Below are positions 48,663 to 60,360 of a stretch of 64,000 bases of DNA, piece by piece (position 1 is the first letter of the stretch; each line of letters begins with the position of its first letter). Source of the stretch: Rhytidiadelphus loreus (Eukaryota > Streptophyta > Bryopsida > Hypnales > Hylocomiaceae); assembly GCA_947034895.1 (NCBI GenBank), contig OX344762.1, positions 77,060,981-77,124,980 of the forward strand, in the 5' to 3' direction. The position numbers were made by a program, and so were the translations under genes. Below the pieces are notes generated by a model. It searched no databases and had not been told where the DNA came from. It worked only from the letters and a program-made list of their open reading frames with translations.

Positions 48663-49503
48663 ATCCCTAAAGTTCTAAGGGCTTTTTTCCATAAAAAAAA
48701 CCCTCCAAACTTTCATTTCTATTGCAAAGAGCAAAAAGATAAGTTAAATTTCTTTTTTTTGCATTTAAAGTGAAGAAAACAAGTTGTTGTTTTTACACCT
48801 TGCTCAAGTAGATTCTTTGACTTTAAATCTTCTTAACTTAAATTTTTTGCATTACTAATTTTGATTTTCAAATTTTTTATGGTGAAGTATTAAGTTGAGA
48901 AATTGAGGAAATAAATTCAACAAAAAAATACTTAAATTTTGACTCATTAAAAAATTATTAAGTAGAAGTACATTCAAGATTGAAGGGAAACTAAACCATT
49001 AATAACTCTAAGATGGAATTGAAACACAATAATTCCAAAGGTGAGATTGTTTTAGCAAAAAAACTTAACCATGTTTGACAATTTTTTAAATTTTTTAAAT
49101 TTTTTTGCATTCAAAAATGGATTTTACAAAAATAAAATTGAGAAGATGCTTAGATTGCTTGAAAAACAAGATTGTCCATAACTTTCTCATCAATAGTCCA
49201 AATAGAATGAATGAAAGCTTCAAATGTAGACAAAGATAGAATCTTTGAGAAATAAATTGAAATTAAAAAAATTCAATGTTTTGTGATTTTTTGGGGATTG
49301 CCCCTCAAGTTGTTTTTTGGACTTTTAGGGTGGCATAACTTTTGCTCTCAGGCATCGATTGAAAAAATAATTATATTCCCCAAAAGCTAATCTGATTTCC
49401 TTTCTCCAAAAAAAGTTTCAAAAAATCATGTCAAAAATCGAAATCACACAAACCTACCCAAGATTCCAAAAGCCCCTCCGCGGACTTTGGGACTTTAAGG
49501 GTT
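48663..49503 (-). repeat. Dispersed ~0.85-kb repeat, copy 3 (inverted)
   Basis: Opposite orientation to the copies at 22880 and 34531. Contains GGCATAACTTTTGCTC, which complements the GAGCAAAAGTTATGCC of the others. It is bounded by CATCCCTAAAGTTC at left and GACTTTAAGGGTTAAG at right. Confidence 0.5.
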
Positions 49504-49735
49504 AAGAACCAATCCATTTGCATTTGGGGAAGCTAAACTCCTTGCATGAAGTATTATTTTCAATTAAATTTTATAGAAAAAAATGGAATTGGCATCTAAC
49601 CCAAGTCGTTTTAGGTGTCTGCCTTCTAACTGCACATAAATAGTACAATAATGGTGCTTCAAAGAAAGTAAGATGTACTTCTATGGTATGTGATGCTTTT
49701 AGAGTGTAGTCAATTTTAGGACCTCCTACCTTTCA
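49504..49735 (+). mobile_element. Partial MITE-like repeat of the GGTAGG-end family (copy 6)
   Basis: CATTTGGGGAAGCTAAACTCC, CATCTAACCCAAGTCGTTTT and a right end AGGACCTCCTACCTTT are shared with the copy at 31869. The middle core is shortened. Confidence 0.5.
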
Positions 49736-50698
49736 AAACATTCTAAAACATTTTGGATTCATCTACAATAGAACCCTTGGTTGTGACAATGTGTCCTCTA
49801 GTAGAAATTTTATTTAGTAAAAATCTTTATGGTAAAGTGTGTATGTCCATGATCAACATTGTCCCAAATGCAACATCAACATTTGGACCCAAAAACGTCA
49901 CAAAAAATAGGTATTGATTATAGAAGAGGCAAACAATCAAACCATAAAAATATATGAGAACCTACATTTGGTTATTGATATACATGATGACAATACTTCA
50001 AAAATTTATAATGTATTTATATGAAGTCCCCCCCCCCCCAAAAAAAACAATATTATATTAGAATCTTTTTTCACTTGCCAATAAGATTCAATATAAATAC
50101 ATTTGGTTTAATAATAGTAACTATATTCAACAATGTTCTATTTTTCTATTTTTGTATAAATTATCTCTCAAAAGGTATATAATTTTTTTGAGAGAATATT
50201 GAGCGATAGATTTTCCTATTTCTAGTGGATGAAATCATTCAATTGCTACATAATCTAGAGACAATATCACACTATTATTGATGACTTTATATATTTTGGG
50301 ATGAATACATGTATTTTCATCCAAGTTTTGTGTGTTTCATCCATGTCAAAAGATGTAAATAACTTCACCACTCCATTGAATATTGTTTTATACTCTGCCT
50401 AAAAAGAATGAAAAAAAATCATTGAAATTGAGTTGTAATTACTAGCAATTACAGATATATACCTTATCCCTCAAATGCCCATACAATCTAAAAGTGGTTG
50501 TTGAAACCAATGCTCAAATAGCTCTTTGTCTAATAAAAAATGGATGATTTTCATGTACTTGTTTTTTGGTGAAAGTTTGTTGTTGTAAAACTACAAAAAT
50601 TTCCAAAGAAGAAGATGCTAATTCCACAGATCATGAAAGGTGCCTTTCTAGTGTATTTGACAAGGCCTACCTCCTTTGCTCTTCATCTAAAATTTAGC
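49736..50698. other. AT-rich intergenic DNA, nothing recognised
   Basis: Contains a C13-type homopolymer at about 50027 followed by poly-A. No gene or repeat relationship seen. Confidence 0.4.
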
Positions 50699-51262
50699 CT
50701 TTAACCCTTTAGGGCCTAAGGAGCCCCAATCAACCTCTTGAATTCTTCTAGAATCAAATTTGCATATTAAAATTTTATGATTCAATTAAAATTGTTATTT
50801 TTCCACAAATAAGCATTCATATATTCTATCTAATATGATTTTTAATTATTTTTGAGAAAAAAAATGAAATTTATATGATTTTTTAAAGTTTATGTCTTTG
50901 AAAAATCATAATAATTACAAAAAAGCTCACTTCACCATGAAATTTTTATTGAAAATAGAGTTGATTATATTGAACATTATGGTAAAGTTGGCATGCTCTC
51001 TTTAGTTATACACAAATAAATTCAATAGAGAAACATGTTCCACAGTGCATTTTGAAACTCTAAAATTCTCAACTTCAAATTGCCATAGACAAATCATCAT
51101 TGCTTCAAATTTGATGACCAATGGGTCATTGGAAGCGGAATACCCGTACCCTCACATCTCGTTCACACCTCAAGAGCAATTAAGGTCAAGAGAGTATTCC
51201 AATTTCCAAAATTCAATTTAAAAGAACCAAAATTGGCATGCTAGGCCCTAAAGGTTTAAAAT
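50699..51262. repeat. ~560-bp element with ACCCTTTAGGGCCTA inverted ends
   Basis: The left end TTAACCCTTTAGGGCCTA is mirrored at the right by TAGGCCCTAAAGGTTTAA. No open frame. It resembles other elements here whose ends match TTAACCCYTWAAG. Confidence 0.6.
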
Positions 51263-51489
51263 GATCTTTATTGAATTTGAGTCCAACTAATGAGTCCTAT
51301 GATTTTTCAAGCTTATTTTGTACATCATATGAATTTTATTTATTTATCTTTAAAAGTTCATAATAATTTCAAATTTTCACAAAAAAGGTTGAAATTTCTA
51401 AGGTAGGTAGACAATAGATGACTTAATCTCTGAAAAATAAAAAATAAAATAAAATAAAATTTCAATGGAAAAATGTAGTATGTAGGATA

Positions 51490-51700
51490 GAGTGTATTAG
51501 AGGGCCGTTTCAGGGCTGTTCCCGGCCCTGTTCCCCAAGCACCCGATGTCAAATTTTTTTTTTCTTAAAAAAAGAAAAAACAAAATTTAAATTTAAATTC
51601 TTAAAATGAAAAAAAAAGTAAATTTTTTTTTTCCGAAAGTCGACGTGGCAGTTGTTCGGCCACGTCAGCGCAGGTGCTGCGGTACAGTTCCGGACAGTTT
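51490..51700 (-). repeat. GC-module / AT-spacer repeat, copy 2
   Basis: Inverted relative of 45720-46090: CCGTTTCAGGGCTGTTCCC at left, CGACGTGGCAGTTGTTCGGC at right, with an A/T homopolymer-rich spacer between. Confidence 0.45.
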
Positions 51701-53570
51701 CGAACTATTCTCAGCCTGGGGAACTCACAACCCTCCAAGGGGGCCAAAACTCCTCTAATGCTTACTACAACTTTTCATTTTATGTGTTGCTTTCATCCTA
51801 ATCGCTATAATACCTCACCAACATTGATGTTCATGCATGGTGTTAGAAGTAGGATCAATGCTAGGCAAATTGTGCATGAAAAAAACGTTGAAAAATTACA
51901 ACGTCGATCCTCTTCCGCAGATGAACACTTCTCCTGTCCTCCATAAATATACAAAAGGGGGTCACATGCCTTTATGTGGAACAATTCCCTATTGACTCTT
52001 CCTTTCACTCCACACTTACTCATTCTTCATAAAAGTTTCATTCTCGAAAAAGGTGTAACAACCCTAAGGTAACTACACCTAATTTCAACTTCATTCTAAA
52101 GTCAACTACTATAGATTCTTGCCTAAAATGTACTCCCACTATTCATAGAAATATCTATTTTTAGCAATTTGAAAATTTGTAGTTTATTCATATAATGTCC
52201 AAAAAATGCATTCTAAAAGATTATAGAATCTCCTTTTGACTACCAATAAGATTTCATGAATTTTTTTAAATATAATAATGGGAACCATGCTAAATTTCTT
52301 ATTTGTGCAATTTTAGATGTAGTTATTTTATTGATGTTCTGGCATTCTAGGATTATGGTAGAACCATCCATTCCCAACCAGGGATCCATACTTAGGATCA
52401 GCTTACATGCTCGCCCAATGGGCAAGTTTTCCTCTAATTCAAGCATGAAGACAAAAGTGGCTCCACCAATTGTCTTGCCGGGTTGGGCAAGCGGCAAAGG
52501 AGGAGTCTAAGTTTCACTGATATTGGTGGACAACCTCATTGGTGGAGACTTGGGAATTTAATACGTGGAAATCTTTTATTGTCTCCGTCCCCACCTACCG
52601 GGTCCACATGAAAATGCAATGGCTATTTTTCCCTATAGCACCCGCTGTAAAAGTTCCCGATCACCGATACATGTAAGGAAGCCCTTAATTTGTAGGGTAT
52701 AGCTATTTCCAACCAAAGCTAGAACAAAAGTTTGGAATAGGGGTTTTTTTCTCTCTTTTTCAAGGTTGGGACTAATAAGTTCATGAAACATGTCCCAAAG
52801 TAGTGAGTAAGAAAGTAGGAAGTAGTGAATGGAAAAGTAGTTGTTGAATGATCGGAATTGGAGGAATCTATACATTGGATATGGTCTAGACCAACTTTTG
52901 GCTTCCAAAATTCACAGCAATTTCAATCCAAGGCATAAAATTACCCAAAAAACTGCAAATCCCCATGATTTCTATCTTCCTACATTGCAAAAAATTTACA
53001 TTGCCTTATATTGCTCCATAACATGTGCGAAATCACTTAAGTGGTCAACAAAGGTTGGTTCTACCCTAATAAGTCCCTATCGGAGAAAATGTACGTTGAT
53101 GGATTTCCGATATTCGAAGGCATCTGGGAGAGCCACGTTTTAAGCACGCCTGATATTTCAATGACTCCTCCTGATCAGGACAGCCCCAAACTCCGCCACT
53201 TGGCAGATGGGGCTCACATGGGACCCACATGGCTGTTGGTGATTATACGATTAACTGAAAACTGGCGGACGGACGGGAGTCCGGTCCTTTTCCGCATGAG
53301 ACGCCGCTGATTCTGCTCAGCCCTGACGGAAGACGTGTGGTGTCCGATGTATGACAAAGAATCCTTCTAGAGTAGGAGAAGGGAAGTGCAAGTGTTTACT
53401 GTATCTTCAAAATTCTGTTGTGAAAAAGTGGAGGTCTTTTATAGTAGTTTGACTTTCAATGAGTACTTTTGTAATTTTTTAAAGTAAATAATCCACATGC
53501 CGTAATTGAAGGGATGATTTCCATGAGCACCCATCTGTCTTTTAAGAATTAACATTCGGTAGCCTTCATT
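51701..53570. other. Intergenic DNA, no gene supported
   Basis: Open frames at 51674-51946, 52240-52510 and 52841-53310 lack motifs and occur on both strands over the same DNA. A mildly GC-richer patch lies at 53150-53330. Confidence 0.35.
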
Positions 53571-54400
53571 CAACCCCTTAAAAACCAAAGTGCCCTCGGG
53601 GGACAGTTGGGATTTCTGGCAAGCTTGTTGGATCTGGATTTCTAACCTGATTTTTTGAAACTTTTTGTATGCGCGTAGTTTCTTTCGCCAAAAGTAGTTC
53701 GTTGGGCAATTGGGGCAATGCAATTAGTCTTTGACTCTGGAGGGGCAGTATAGGTGGGCAAAACAGCAAGCGCTGGGGAAGTGGACAACTGGTGTCCCTT
53801 TCTACAAGGGCTGCCCACTGTGAACTAACTGCGAACTTCAAAAGCTTATAGAAATCTCAGATTTTTCACTTTTTTCAGAATTTTTTTTTCTACTTGTCAA
53901 GTATAAGTATGTCTTTTTATCCACCGTTTGGATTTTCAATATCTCTAAGTATGTGGTGGAAAAAATGATTCAAAGATGACCGAGTGCATCATCAATTTTT
54001 TGGGACATTGTAGCATTACAAGATTTTTTTGAAGGTCTTAGGTGTGTTGGATTGACCTGGAAATTGGTATACATATGCCTAACTTGATTACCTATAAGAA
54101 TTTTTTTTAATTTGATGGTGTGTAGTGCAAAAAAATTGAACACAAAGCGGTCAAAGGCATTTGAATTTCTAGAGCATAGTGGGAAAAAAAAAACTTTGAC
54201 TTTGAATGTAAATATCTATCAATCCGCGCGGTGAAACCTCACAAAATTTTTACCACACCCTCTCATGCAAGCTAAATTCAAGATCCTACGGTTCCATTTT
54301 CCAAGAAACTATTTTCAAGACTTTGTGAATGATTACAACAGAAATGGCATTTTTCAGTGGTTTCGGAGCCAGAAAATGCCTCGGTCCTTTAGGGGTTAAG
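53571..54400. repeat. ~830-bp element with CAACCCCTTAAA inverted ends
   Basis: The left end CAACCCCTTAAAAACCAAAG and the right end CCTTTAGGGGTTAAG are inverted copies. No open frame beyond background. Same end type as 50699-51262 and 34531-35425. Confidence 0.5.
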
Positions 54401-55299
54401 CCCACTTTAAGCCTTTCCTTCATGATTCTTGCTCATCATATTGATGAGCCTCCACCTTTCCACTTAACCATTGGTGTGTGTCACACTATATATTCTTTTG
54501 TAGAGCTGAGGCAATGATGGTGATATAGTACATGTTAGTGAATGTTATGATGGCTTGGTGTTATGGCGTTTAGTAGTACTGATAAGTGAGTCAAGTCACT
54601 TGACCATCAAATACTTTGACTATTTTTCTATTTATACACACTTGTGAGTGAAGCTACTCTATACAAGTATTTTTAGACTCCTTTTTTTTTGTCTCCTTGT
54701 AGCATGGCCATGTGGTGTGGCCATGTGAGGTGTGGTGTGGCCATGTGGGGTGTGGGGGGGCCACATGGGGTGGTAGGATTTTGTAGGATAGAATATTACT
54801 TTGAAAAGATATTTTTGTAGACACCTACAAGGCTTTTTTTACAAACTCACTGAGGTGGCTTTGCACATCACTTGCAAATAGAGGAATCATTTCACTTCCT
54901 GAAAACAATGTAAGCCACGGCCACCACCATCACAATCAAGATCAAAATTTTGGTGTAGTTGTTTCAAAACCATATTAAATCACATCTACAATCTGAACAA
55001 ATGTATTGGGTAAATACCCAATACAAACAAACATCTTGAATTCTAAAATATTGAGGTGAAAGAAGGAAAAAAACACTAGTTTTTAAATATGAATTCAAAC
55101 GATTTGTATTAATTGTGTAGTTGAGCAAATATCTTTCAAATCTATTCAAAGTGAGTGCAACAACATTTCATTTCAAATTGCAACCTATGAGAGTAAACGA
55201 GGTCTCAAATCTTTGAATCATTAAAGAAAATTCAAATTCCATTCAACTTTTATTATGTGCACTTTTATTTATATATATATATTACTCTTCTTCTTCTGT
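54401..55299. other. Intergenic DNA upstream of the small gene
   Basis: Contains GTGTGGCCATGTGG imperfect tandem copies at 54706-54775. Otherwise AT-rich without gene signals. Confidence 0.4.
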
Positions 55300-56289
55300 A
55301 ACAACATGCGCTGTGGCAATTTCTTCGAAACCGGTCGAAGAGGGGCACCCCTGGCGCTTGGGTCGAGACGCGAGCGAGCGAGCGAGACTCGAGCCCCTGT
55401 TGAGTGCTGGCCGAGCATGCCTTGGTTTGTTTGTCGCATTCTCTGCTTGAAAGCTCACAAGCTTTACAAGCTTATAGCTCAGGATCGTCGAGTGCGGTGG
55501 AATCGGTTCTCTTTCGATATTTGCCTCTCGGATCCTGCAAGAGAGAGTGCTGGAATCTTGGTGCTTTAGCTCCCATCCTTCGACCTCCTTCTCTTGCTCA
55601 TCCACACGAAATGCGAGATACATGACCATGAGTTCAGTCTGGAGGTTGTAATGGCGAGATAACCCCCGCCATAGCCCCTCACCAGCCTGCTTCTTTTCTG
55701 CTTTGCAAGCCTCTTACTTGGTTGAGAGATATTTTCTTCGACGCCATATCCAGGTAGCAATTAGCGTACTTCTAAGTGTGTGCGTGTGCGTGGGTAGTGG
55801 GTGGTGGGTAGTTGTTCTGTCAGTTGAGAGGCATTTCTGTTGTTTTCAGTGGTTTTACAGGATCATGATTCGTTTCGGTTTGGTGTCTAGAGTAAGAATA
55901 CAAGGTTGGCACAAGTGTTGGTTAGAATGTAGACCCCCCACTCCCCTGCAGTTTACCCAAGGTCTGAAACGTTGTATCAGTCGTTAGATGTGTTTGGCTT
56001 GTCACCCTCTTTTTGAGACAGACTTTAGGGGCTTACGAGGTTTATGAGGTTTATTGCACGACGGGTCGGTGTAGTTTCATTGAATTGCAGGAACATCACA
56101 TTTCTCATGGGAAGGAATTAGGTTTGGAATATGTTTCTGTTGTTCCTAGTCACAAAAGAGATTCTTCCATCACCAATGAGAGGTTTTGGAAGTGTTACAG
56201 TCTTGTAGAGAAGTTTTTTAATGTGTTAAGGCGCTTGAAATGACAGGTTGGGAGAGTGTTGCGTTGCGTATATATCCTGCATATCCGTG
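55300..56289 (+). promoter_or_regulatory. GC-rich promoter / leader region of the acidic-protein gene
   Basis: Sharp rise in GC and CpG compared with the flanking DNA, including a CGAG repeat at 55370-55385. A possible 5'-UTR intron runs from CCAG|GTAGCA near 55753 to GACAG|GTTGG near 56245, leaving a short untranslated stretch before the ATG at 56290. The transcript start is not visible; this is inferred from position and composition. Confidence 0.4.
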
Positions 56290-57496
56290 ATGGAGGATTT
56301 TTTGGATGCGCCGTTAGCTCCGATTCGAGGGCAGGGTTTATTCCTCTTTCCGGCTATCGCCGAGGAGGAAATTGTTTTTCCACAGGACGCACGTTTAGAG
56401 CACCTCCGGAGGCTTGGTTTGCCCGCAGAACCAGTCTTCCAGCGAGTTCTGCAGAACCCAGGTTTATTTTCTTCACTTTCTAATTCATGTTTCCTACCTA
56501 GGTGTTCCTACGTTTCATTGCCGCACTTGTATGCAAGTTGGTTTCAACTTAGAACAGAGTGAATTTTGAACTGTTTAGTGATGGAGAAAAGGGGATGTGA
56601 TGTGAGAGGGTGAGATTAACCTCTAGTCGCTCCAAAGTCCATATTCGGGATGATAAACAGAGTGATGTTTCGTCAAATAAGTTTGCATTCGTCCGAAGTA
56701 ATGCTTGGATCTTCTAAAAGGGATGTTTCTCTTATGACCGGTTTGATGAAATTGAGGTAAATTAGGTATGTGTACAGAGATTAGGTATTTGTGCCACGCC
56801 ATAGACAGTGGCCATCATTTCATTGGCACCAGATCCAGCATTTCTAATCAATCATTCTACTTTCGTTTTCCAGATGAATATCTAATGCCAAGGTATGCAC
56901 CATTTGTGGAGGTGCATGACGATTGGGAGGTATTCTCCGGAGACAATTACCTTGGCGTGCAGCAGCATCTTCAGGAGGAATTGGATGCACCCGAGCAGGT
57001 TGAAGACATGGACAATGAGGAAGAAGATTCTGACGATGAGGGAAAAACCATGGACTGTACAAAAGCATCATCTCAAGATGACGATGCCATGTCATCTACT
57101 TCTCAACATGTCACAAAGCGTGATGATTCAATCACCGACGATTGTCGCATGTTGAAGGTCACTGGACCTTCATCTTTCTCTGTTGCCACGATTGGTCTCC
57201 AGGACTCGGCCATGCCGGATGCCTCTCCAGCGGCGTTTGTGTCCATTCTTGAGCCAGTACCCCGCAATCAGTACCCCGCATCAGTAACAACCTCTGAGGT
57301 AAGGACTCCCAAACTCAATCACCACATTTGTTCAATTTTCGGTGCATGACAGAGGGTTCCAACGGAGTAAAGAAGGCATTATTTGGATGCCATATGCAAA
57401 AGTTATGAAGTTTTGTTGGTAAATGTTCTGAAATGGCTTCTTTGGCAATAGGTGCTGAAGCTGATATCTGATCAAGTGGATGGTTTGGGTCCCTGA
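56290..57496 (+). CDS. Acidic 213-residue protein of unknown function, three coding exons
   Basis: Exons 56290-56461, 56874-57298 and 57452-57496, with GT/AG borders (CCCAG|GTTTAT, TTTCCAG|ATG, GAG|GTAAGG, GCAATAG|GTG) and matching phases (1, then 0). The protein starts MEDFLDAPLAPIRGQG. Residues ~25-80 (EEEIVFPQDARLEHLRRLG then EYLMPRYAPFVEVHDDW) look like a compact, probably conserved region. Residues ~95-115 are an acidic run (EQVEDMDNEEEDSDDEG), and the rest is Ser/Asp-rich and likely disordered, ending LISDQVDGLGP. No signal peptide or membrane segment. I do not recognise the family; the acidic tract suggests a nuclear or scaffold role but that is only a guess. The start is the first ATG in frame after a stop-rich leader. 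Confidence 0.65.
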
Positions 57497-58560
57497 CAAT
57501 TTTGGGGTGCCCTCACTACATTGAAGAATGCTCAGCTGTGGATGCCTGATTACATGAGCTAGTGCAGGCAGAAAAATCGCTCGTAAATCAGGCACGACGA
57601 TTGTCTCTTGTCTCTGATTTTTGTTTGATTCTAAATTGTATATACATTCCTGAAAGTCCCACACACAAGTTTGATAAGTATATATTTTTGCTAGGGATTT
57701 TATGGATACCTTTTGTAGAGTACAAGGTACCTCAAGGACTCTTCAGAATTGGAGCCTGAAGGTTTGTAAATGAGTTCAAGTTCAAAATTGGGATGTGGCC
57801 CCTGCCAAAATGAACTCACACTCCTCTTTCGGTGTTGGGGTTTGTTCTTGCTCCTCTCTTATGAGTTCATCTCCTTTAGGAAACCATATAGGATCTCAAC
57901 TCTAATGAGTTTGGGACCATGTCTAAAGCGGGAAGTTCAGCTCTCTTCCCAAATAGGAATACTCAAATTCTCGACTCAACTTCTTCTTGAGCCACAGTTT
58001 GAAGCGCCGTTCAGAGCATGGTGTGGTGTAAATAGGCTGATGCAAAACAGACAAATGTTCATTTGCAAAATTGCCAATGAGCTTGAGACAGTAGTAAGCG
58101 AGCTGGTAGGTAGTGAACATGTGGCCTATTTTTTATAGAAACTCTTTGAAATTGTTCACGAGTTTATGAAGAAGTTGACATATTACAATTCATGCCTATC
58201 GCTGAGTTGTACTGTACTTACGAGATTGCTACTAGAATTGGTATTGGAATTGACTGGAATCTACTTGGATTGCTACATCTCACTCCCAGGAAATGTTATC
58301 TGTGCCAGCACAATCTTTGTTGGAAGTGCTGTTATCACTTGTTCAAGGATACTCTATTTGTACTCACTTTCAAAGCTGAGATGGTGGTATCTGTTGTGAC
58401 AGTTGGTAACGTATGTCGCCTTCCTGGTGAACAGAAAAAGGTCTTGTTCAAAAGTGTCAAAATGGACGCTTCATTTATATGCTTGAAATGCTTAACACTA
58501 AGCCGGGTGTGTCTTACTTACCTTGATAGTTTTAAAAATAAAATAAATTCTTGACCAGGA
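57497..58560 (+). other. Probable 3' UTR and downstream DNA of the acidic-protein gene
   Basis: Composition stays similar to the gene. Frames of ~120 codons at 57770-58138 and 58192-58554 have no motif or splice context. Plus-strand AATAAA occurs near 58540, a possible but distant polyadenylation signal. Confidence 0.3.
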
Positions 58561-60017
58561 ATTGTAAATTTGTTACTGTTTTGTTTGGTCTGTCAATCTA
58601 GTTGTGAATGAATCAGGAAATGCAGATAGGGCACCGGTAGTCTCCAAGACTAAAGCAGGGTGGTGGGAGTGGGTGTGGGTGTGGGGTGTGGGGTGGTGCC
58701 AGATTGCACCAGGAAAAAAAATTGGGTTAAAAAATGGCAACAAATCATTGAGTTTTTGCAGAAAAAACTTCAAATTCAAAAAAGTCTTGGATGAAAGTGC
58801 CACATTGTGGATGAAAACAAAGTTATGGACATGTGATATGTGCTAATGTGATATTTTCTATCCAATATGTGGATGAATGTTGAAATTTGGAGCACCACTA
58901 TGACATTTTATATCGCCACTTTTGCACTTCATAAAAAATGAAAAAAAAGAGAGAGTTGTGGACTAAAGAGGCATGCCTTCAAGTGCTTCAATAGCACCTC
59001 AACCAAGTTGTAAAATGCAAAAGTCTCAAACTTTGCACTTCTCCATTAATATACATTAGACATGTTTGAAATATGAATGGAGAACAACTAACATGTGCAT
59101 AATTAGCACTAATTAAAACACTATGGATTAATTTGTAGCCTTAGGATTTCAAATTCACCAAATGTGGGAGGTAAGACACTTAGGTTTGTTTTCTTGTCTT
59201 TAATATTTTGTCATTTTATAAGTCTTATCTCCACTACATAACATTTTTACCTTGTAAGGATGTTGAAGCCCAAATTGGTTGATGGATGACTTTCAAGATC
59301 ATTGTAGAAATGAAGAATGCACCTATTGGACCAAAAATCATATTGCTTTTTAGTAACTATCTTGATAATAGGTCTTGTCCTTTCAAAGTTAAATTTCTTG
59401 TTGAGGGAGGGCCTTTTGAATTCCAAACATTCACGATGCCCCATACACTATAATAATCCAAATATACTTTTTTATTCTCAAACAACTAGTTCATAGAAAG
59501 TTTCATCTATATCTTAATCCCCATACAATATCCCATGGAAGAGATATCCTTCTTCCTTAGGATTGTTGAAGGACTACACACTAGCCTATTAACCTTTAAA
59601 CAACAAACCAAGTCTTGAGGGATTTGGTTCTCAAAGAATCTCATGAAATTCTTCTAATATTCAACTACATGTGAACTTTTTGATATCGTTCTCTTTGTCT
59701 TCATGAGATGCATCTATCAATATAAGTCTTGGGGTTCTAAATCATAATTTGAACTTGTATTTTTTGCATTAGAAAATTCGATTAAAAAATATTTGAATGG
59801 TAGCTTTGAGGCTGCCTATGGCGTTGAGAACGGTGGAAGTTCATATTTGATTGGTCATTTGAACAAGCTACTTGATGCCCATCTAAGAAGAAAAAAATTT
59901 GAAATCCAAATTGGGGTAGCCTTCCAAGGACCTCATCGAATCTTCAATAGACTCCGATAGAAGTTTCAAGTTCTAATTCCAAAGTAGTGAAGAGTTAGGA
60001 TCATATTTGACTAGGCA
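58561..60017. other. AT-rich intergenic DNA with one dispersed repeat
   Basis: 59260-59390 matches 20980-21110. A GTGGGTGTGGG run lies near 58666-58695. No gene supported. Confidence 0.4.
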
Positions 60018-60305
60018 GGACATTCAAAAGTATTTTGAATATGTACAAGAAAACTCAAATACAAACATTAGACAACCATTTCAAAAGCTAGCTAAAAGGC
60101 AAAAATTATAGTGGTTATGATTCCCAATACCTATTTCACTCCAATTTGCACCCAATTTGGAGTAAAATGTGCATTCACAACCGTGATTTACCAAAACCAC
60201 GATAAGATTTGTCTTTTTAGCTAGCTTTTGAAGTGGTTGTCCAATGTCTAAATTTGAGTTCTCTTATACCTATTCAAAGTACTTTTGAATGCACTTCCAA
60301 TGATA
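60018..60305. repeat. 288-bp foldback (near-palindrome), arms ~120 bp
   Basis: The left arm (CATTCAAAAGTATTTTGAAT, ACATTAGACAACCATTTC, AAAGCTAGCTAAAA) is mirrored at right by TTTTAGCTAGCTTT, GAAGTGGTTGTCCAATGT and CAAAGTACTTTTGAATG. It is flanked by similar direct repeats at 59967-60017 and 60310-60360 (AATTCCAAAG..GTGAAGA type). Confidence 0.75.
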
Positions 60306-60360
60306 GAAAATTCAAGTGTTAAAATTCCAAAGCAATGAAGAATTATATTTGGCGGGGCAG

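Noticed and set aside
57770..58554. Two plus-strand frames of ~120 codons after the acidic-protein gene
   Set aside because: They begin after the stop of a complete spliced model, lack motifs, and look like 3' UTR.
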